Assembly: GCA_964557545.1 (NCBI GenBank)
Contig: CAZLAK010000054.1
Span: forward strand, 1-8,127
Direction: 5' to 3'
Length of the DNA stretch: 8,127 nt
DNA from: CAZLAK01 sp964557545
GTDB lineage: Bacteria > Bacillota > Desulfotomaculia > Desulfotomaculales > Pelotomaculaceae
In this document: one piece after another, positions 5,559 through 8,127 of the stretch
Layout: every line of letters begins with the position of its first letter
Numbering within the stretch: position 1 is the stretch's first letter
Translations under genes and position numbers: made by a program
Notes under the pieces: generated by a model
The model's database searches: none
Told to the model about the DNA's origin: nothing
Seen by the model: the letters and a program-made list of their open reading frames with translations, nothing else

Positions 5559-6017
5559 ATGCTGCCAACCCCTAAAAAATTTTTTGTTACAGCCGGCAGC
5601 GCCGAGGGAAATAACCCCCTAAATGCTTTTGACAATGCGCTTTTGCGTGCTCGCATTGGTAATTTAAACTTGATGAGGGTGACCAGTATCCTGCCGCCGG
5701 GAGTGGAGTACTGTCCCGATATGAAGATTCCCCCGGGTTCGTTAGTTCCTACCGCATACGGCTATATTATTAGCAGTGTGCCGGGCGAACTCATCGCGGC
5801 GGCAGTAGGGGTAGGTTTTTCGGCAGACAGTTTTGGCGTTATTATGGAGTTTTCCGGCAAGTGCAGCAGAGCAGATGCTGAAAAAGCCATAGAGGCCATG
5901 CTAAAAGAAGCGTTTTTGGTCAGAGGCATGGAACTGGTAGGCACCAAAATTGCCTCTACAGAGCACTTAGTAGAAAAAGTGGGCTGTGCTCTGGCGGCAG
6001 TGCCTCTTTGGTATTAA
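5559..6017 (+). CDS. pdaD: Pyruvoyl-dependent arginine decarboxylase (proenzyme)
   Basis: This enzyme decarboxylates arginine to agmatine, the first step of the polyamine route encoded by this operon. The 152-residue proenzyme is close to the family length (about 155-165). It should cleave itself in the motif MRVTSILPPG, between Thr42 and Ser43, leaving a 42-residue beta chain and an alpha chain whose first residue becomes the pyruvoyl cofactor. Asp25, Asn37 and Glu97 (in IMEFSG) align with residues for substrate binding, cleavage and proton donation in the Methanocaldococcus enzyme. Asp25 and Asn37 keep the same offset from the cleavage serine; Glu97 is shifted by two residues. The cleavage pair is Thr-Ser, as in the chlamydial enzyme, rather than Ser-Ser. 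The ATG has a very strong AAGGAGGT 6 bases upstream. The gene is first in the operon, 16 bases before speE. Confidence 0.96.
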   Translation: MLPTPKKFFVTAGSAEGNNPLNAFDNALLRARIGNLNLMRVTSILPPGVEYCPDMKIPPGSLVPTAYGYIISSVPGELIAAAVGVGFSADSFGVIMEFSGKCSRADAEKAIEAMLKEAFLVRGMELVGTKIASTEHLVEKVGCALAAVPLWY

Positions 6018-6033
6018 AGGGAGGTAGGGTGTT

Positions 6034-6879
6034 TTGAACTCCAGGCTGTTTTTGTGGTTTACCGAAATGCAAACAGACGATATGGCCCTTTCCTGCAGAG
6101 TAAAGGAGGTCTTGCACGAAGAAAAAACCCCTTTTCAACACTTGGCCGTAATTGATACCGACCAGTTCGGCCGCATGCTCGTGCTCGATAACATCATCCA
6201 GACCACCGTGAACGATGAGTTTGTTTACCACGAAATGATTACGCACGTAGCTTTAAATACTCACCCCTGCCCTAAGAAGGTGCTCGTCATTGGCGGGGGC
6301 GACGGCGGTGCCGTGCGGGAAATTGTCAAGCATGACGTGGTAGAAAAGGTTGTCCACTGCGAGATAGACGGTGCAGTTATTGAAGCATCGCGCCGTTATT
6401 TGCCAGAAATCAGCTGTGCTCTCACCCACCCGAAAGTAGAAATTGTCGTTGGTGACGGTATTGTACACGTGCGGGAAAACAAAGATGCCTACGACATTAT
6501 AATAGTTGATTCAACCGATCCCATAGGACCGGCGGAAGGCCTTTTCAGTGCAGCTTTCTATCGAGATATCTACAATGCCCTGCGCCGTGAGGGTATTTTT
6601 GTGGCGCAAACAGAGTCGCCCTTTTTCAACCGCGACCTCATCCCGCGCCTTTACAAAGACATATCGGCAGTTTTTCCAGTAACCAGGCTGTATCTTGCTA
6701 ACATACCGACTTACCCGGGGGGGCTGTGGTCTTTTACCATAGGTTCTAAGAAATACGACCCCTTAGAGGTAGACCCGGCCGCCATACCCCAGCTGCAAAC
6801 GAAGTACTACAGCCCTGCCGTGCACAAGTCCTGTTTTGTTCTCCCGCCTTTTGTTGAGGAGTTACTTGGTCAAAGGTAG
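6034..6879 (+). CDS. speE: Spermidine synthase (polyamine aminopropyltransferase)
   Basis: The 281-residue cytosolic enzyme transfers an aminopropyl group from decarboxylated S-adenosylmethionine to putrescine, giving spermidine and methylthioadenosine. The N-terminal beta domain ends with NDEFVYHEM (60-68). The Rossmann fold follows with the nucleotide motif VIGGGDGG (85-92) and ribose-binding Glu110. The catalytic loop VDSTDPIGPAEGLF (158-171) holds Asp159 and Asp162, and the C-terminal KYYSPAVHKSCFVLP (257-271) is typical. All catalytic residues are present and the length is normal. The start is TTG, supported by AGGGAGGT 8 bases upstream that begins one base after the pdaD stop. Because a ureohydrolase gene follows and agmatine is made by the preceding gene, the acceptor could also be agmatine, as in Thermus. 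The speD gene needed for the aminopropyl donor is not in the window. Confidence 0.96.
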   Translation: MNSRLFLWFTEMQTDDMALSCRVKEVLHEEKTPFQHLAVIDTDQFGRMLVLDNIIQTTVNDEFVYHEMITHVALNTHPCPKKVLVIGGGDGGAVREIVKHDVVEKVVHCEIDGAVIEASRRYLPEISCALTHPKVEIVVGDGIVHVRENKDAYDIIIVDSTDPIGPAEGLFSAAFYRDIYNALRREGIFVAQTESPFFNRDLIPRLYKDISAVFPVTRLYLANIPTYPGGLWSFTIGSKKYDPLEVDPAAIPQLQTKYYSPAVHKSCFVLPPFVEELLGQR

Positions 6880-6882
6880 GTC

Positions 6883-6908
6883 GGGCGGCATTGACGGGCG
6901 GCATTGAC
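6883..6908 (+). repeat. 13-bp tandem duplication at the start of speB
   Basis: GGGCGGCATTGAC occurs twice in direct succession (6883-6895 and 6896-6908) and is followed by GGGC, the start of a third unit. The repeat spans the apparent TTG start codon of speB. Because 13 is not a multiple of three, the second copy places its TTG in another frame. Confidence 0.9.
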
Positions 6909-7775
6909 GGGCTGGTGGAAAAGCTCGGCGGCTTTATGGGGTCTAGCAGTAATTACAGGGAGGCTGATTTGGTTATCGCCGGTGCGCCCATGGACCTGAC
7001 GGTTAGCTTCCGTCCGGGCACAAGAGAAGGGCCCCGGTGCATCAGGCAGGCTTCATACGGGTTAGAAGAGTACAGCATAGACCTGGATAAAGACTTAAGA
7101 GAAGTTATTTTTTACGACGCCGGAGATGTCCCCGTGTTGCCCGGCTCGGTTGGCGAAAGCCTGCGCAGGATCGGCCTGGTGGCGGCGGAAATCATGGCGT
7201 GCGGCAAGCTGCCCATTTTCTTGGGCGGCGAGCACCTGATCAGCCTTCCCGTTATTACCGAAGCGGCGCGCTTTTACGGTAATCTGGCCGTTGTCCACTT
7301 GGATGCCCACGCTGATATGCGCGACGAGTACCTGGGAGAAAGGCTCTCCCACGCTACAGTTATGCGCAGGGTGGCAGAGGTAATAGGGGGCGAAAATATT
7401 TTTCAATTCGGCATCCGTTCGGGATGCAAAGAAGAAATAGAATTTGCCCGCCAAAAGGCAAACCTTTTCTGTCACCGGCTCTTAGAGCCGCTCGCAAAGT
7501 GCCTGCCGGTGCTGGAAGGCAGGCCGGTTTACATAACTTTGGACATCGATGTAGTCGACCCGGCTTACGCTCCCGGCACGGGGACGGCAGAGCCGGGGGG
7601 CTGCAGGGCCGCAGAAGTCATTAAGGCGGTCCACCTGCTGGGAAAGCTCAATGTGGTTGGGTTTGACCTGGTGGAAGTGAGCCCGGTTTACGATCCCAGC
7701 CAGAGGACAGCTCTTTTGGCCGCCAAAATCGTCAGGGAAGCCATACTTTCCTTCAAAAAAAGCGCGATATCATGA
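6891..7775 (+). CDS. speB: Agmatinase or aminopropylagmatine ureohydrolase (arginase family)
   Basis: The 294-residue enzyme hydrolyses the guanidino group of agmatine to give putrescine and urea; some relatives act on N1-aminopropylagmatine instead. It carries the complete set of di-manganese ligands: His115 in GGEHLIS, Asp138/His140/Asp142 in HLDAHADMRD, and Asp218/Asp220 in LDIDVVDPAYAPGTG, plus SHATVMRR and Glu234. GAPMDLTVSFRPGTREGP near the N-terminus is typical of the agmatinase branch. The frame opens at TTG 6891 with AAAGGTAGG 9-10 bases upstream, but this codon lies inside a 13-bp tandem duplication. The in-frame GTG at 6915 would give MEKLGGFMGSSSNY, closer to how relatives begin, so the first eight residues may be extra or untranslated. 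It follows speE by 11 bases and ends the operon. No terminator is seen before the tRNA promoter. Confidence 0.95.
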   Translation: MTGGIDGLVEKLGGFMGSSSNYREADLVIAGAPMDLTVSFRPGTREGPRCIRQASYGLEEYSIDLDKDLREVIFYDAGDVPVLPGSVGESLRRIGLVAAEIMACGKLPIFLGGEHLISLPVITEAARFYGNLAVVHLDAHADMRDEYLGERLSHATVMRRVAEVIGGENIFQFGIRSGCKEEIEFARQKANLFCHRLLEPLAKCLPVLEGRPVYITLDIDVVDPAYAPGTGTAEPGGCRAAEVIKAVHLLGKLNVVGFDLVEVSPVYDPSQRTALLAAKIVREAILSFKKSAIS

Positions 7776-7786
7776 AAAAATACCAT

Positions 7787-7815
7787 TTGACTTAAGCAAG
7801 CAGTTTGAGTATACT
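7787..7815 (+). promoter_or_regulatory. Sigma-A promoter of the tRNA-Asp/tRNA-Phe genes
   Basis: TTGACT (7787-7792) and TATACT (7810-7815) are 17 bases apart, each one base off consensus. The predicted start is near 7822, where a perfect 10-bp palindrome TTGCCGGCAA (7821-7830) lies. The tRNA-Asp gene begins 46 bases after the -10. The -35 begins only 11 bases after the speB stop codon. Confidence 0.85.
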
Positions 7816-7861
7816 TATCATTGCCGGCAAGGTGAAGCGACGGCTTGACGGCGAAAAATGC

Positions 7862-7938
7862 GGAGCTGTGGTGTAGTGGCCTAACATGCCTGCCTGTCAC
7901 GCAGGAGATCGCGGGTTCGACTCCCGTCAGCTCCGCCA
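7862..7938 (+). tRNA. tRNA-Asp (anticodon GTC)
   Basis: A 77-base cloverleaf: acceptor GGAGCTG pairs with CAGCTCC, followed by discriminator G, as expected for Asp, and encoded CCA. The D stem is GTGT/ACAT. The anticodon stem CCTGC/GCAGG holds loop CTGTCAC, giving anticodon GTC. The T arm reads GCGGGTTCGACTCCCGT. It is separated from tRNA-Phe by 10 bases, so the two are probably cotranscribed. Confidence 0.97.
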
Positions 7939-7948
7939 ATTATAATCT

Positions 7949-8024
<76 letters not shown>

Positions 8025-8029
8025 AAAAC

Positions 8030-8059
8030 TTGACAGAGTAAGGTGGTTAATGATAAAAT
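8030..8059 (+). promoter_or_regulatory. Promoter of tRNA-Gly
   Basis: A consensus TTGACA (8030-8035) is followed after 18 bases by TAAAAT (8054-8059). The -10 is preceded by TGA, an extended -10 signature. It starts 6 bases after the CCA end of tRNA-Phe, so tRNA-Gly can be transcribed separately from the two upstream tRNAs. Confidence 0.8.
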
Positions 8060-8065
8060 ACCACC
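8042..8065. other. Inverted repeat enclosing the tRNA-Gly -10 element
   Basis: GGTGGT (8042-8047) and ACCACC (8060-8065) form a perfect 6-bp inverted repeat whose 12-base centre contains the -10 hexamer. There is no T run after it, so it is a poor terminator. It could be an operator or a chance match. Confidence 0.4.
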
Positions 8066-8073
8066 ACAAGCGT

Positions 8074-8127
8074 GCGGAAGTGGCTCAGTGGTAGAGCATC
8101 GCCTTGCCAAGGCGAGGGTCGCGGGTT
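8074..8127 (+). tRNA. tRNA-Gly (anticodon GCC), cut by the window end
   Basis: The first 54 bases are present: acceptor 5' strand GCGGAAG, D arm GCTCAGTGGTAGAGC, and anticodon stem TCGCC/GGCGA with loop TTGCCAA, giving anticodon GCC. The T arm begins with GCGGGTT at the edge. The missing 3' end lies beyond the window. Confidence 0.95.

Noticed and set aside
6891..7775. Arginase or formiminoglutamase instead of agmatinase
   Set aside because: The GAPMDLTVSFRPGTREGP segment, overall length and the operon with arginine decarboxylase and speE favour the agmatinase branch.

Overview
The window looks like part of a Clostridia-type Firmicutes chromosome, probably from an anaerobe of the Desulfotomaculum/Pelotomaculum/Carboxydothermus kind. 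The genes have strong purine-rich Shine-Dalgarno sites, and four of the eight protein genes appear to start at TTG or GTG. The tRNA genes encode their CCA ends and the promoters are ordinary sigma-A type. Two enzymes, a bifunctional FBP aldolase/phosphatase and a pyruvoyl-dependent arginine decarboxylase, are of kinds best known from archaea and thermophilic or anaerobic bacteria. The genus is inference.

Layout. Bases 1-1590, minus strand: a terminator, the FBP aldolase/phosphatase gene (fbp), a long AT-rich upstream region, and a tRNA-Ala(CGC) with its own promoter and terminator. The fbp upstream region holds a 24-bp near-perfect palindrome just downstream of a candidate promoter, plus an extra terminator-like hairpin. 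Bases 1600-2350, plus strand: a hydrophobic EcsC/DUF697-like protein of unknown function, ending at a strong bidirectional terminator. Bases 2379-5344, minus strand: a small unknown protein with its own good promoter; a lysine-free coiled-coil protein with a Gly/Tyr/Gln-rich tail; and a DppA-like solute-binding protein that is not accompanied by a permease and has no lipobox cysteine. Bases 5470-7775, plus strand: a three-gene polyamine operon, pyruvoyl arginine decarboxylase (pdaD), spermidine synthase (speE) and an agmatinase-family ureohydrolase (speB). Bases 7787-8127, plus strand: tRNA-Asp(GTC), tRNA-Phe(GAA) and a tRNA-Gly(GCC) cut by the window edge, with two promoters.

How the genes work together. 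The polyamine operon can convert arginine to agmatine and then to putrescine and spermidine. Alternatively it can use the Thermus-type route through N1-aminopropylagmatine; the sequence alone does not decide. The decarboxylated S-adenosylmethionine that SpeE needs must come from a speD gene elsewhere. The fbp product makes fructose 6-phosphate from triose phosphates in gluconeogenesis. No mobile element, CRISPR array or defence system was seen. The least explained parts are the fbp operator palindrome, the Gly/Tyr/Gln-rich protein, the two small or hydrophobic unknown proteins, and a 13-bp tandem duplication at the start of speB.
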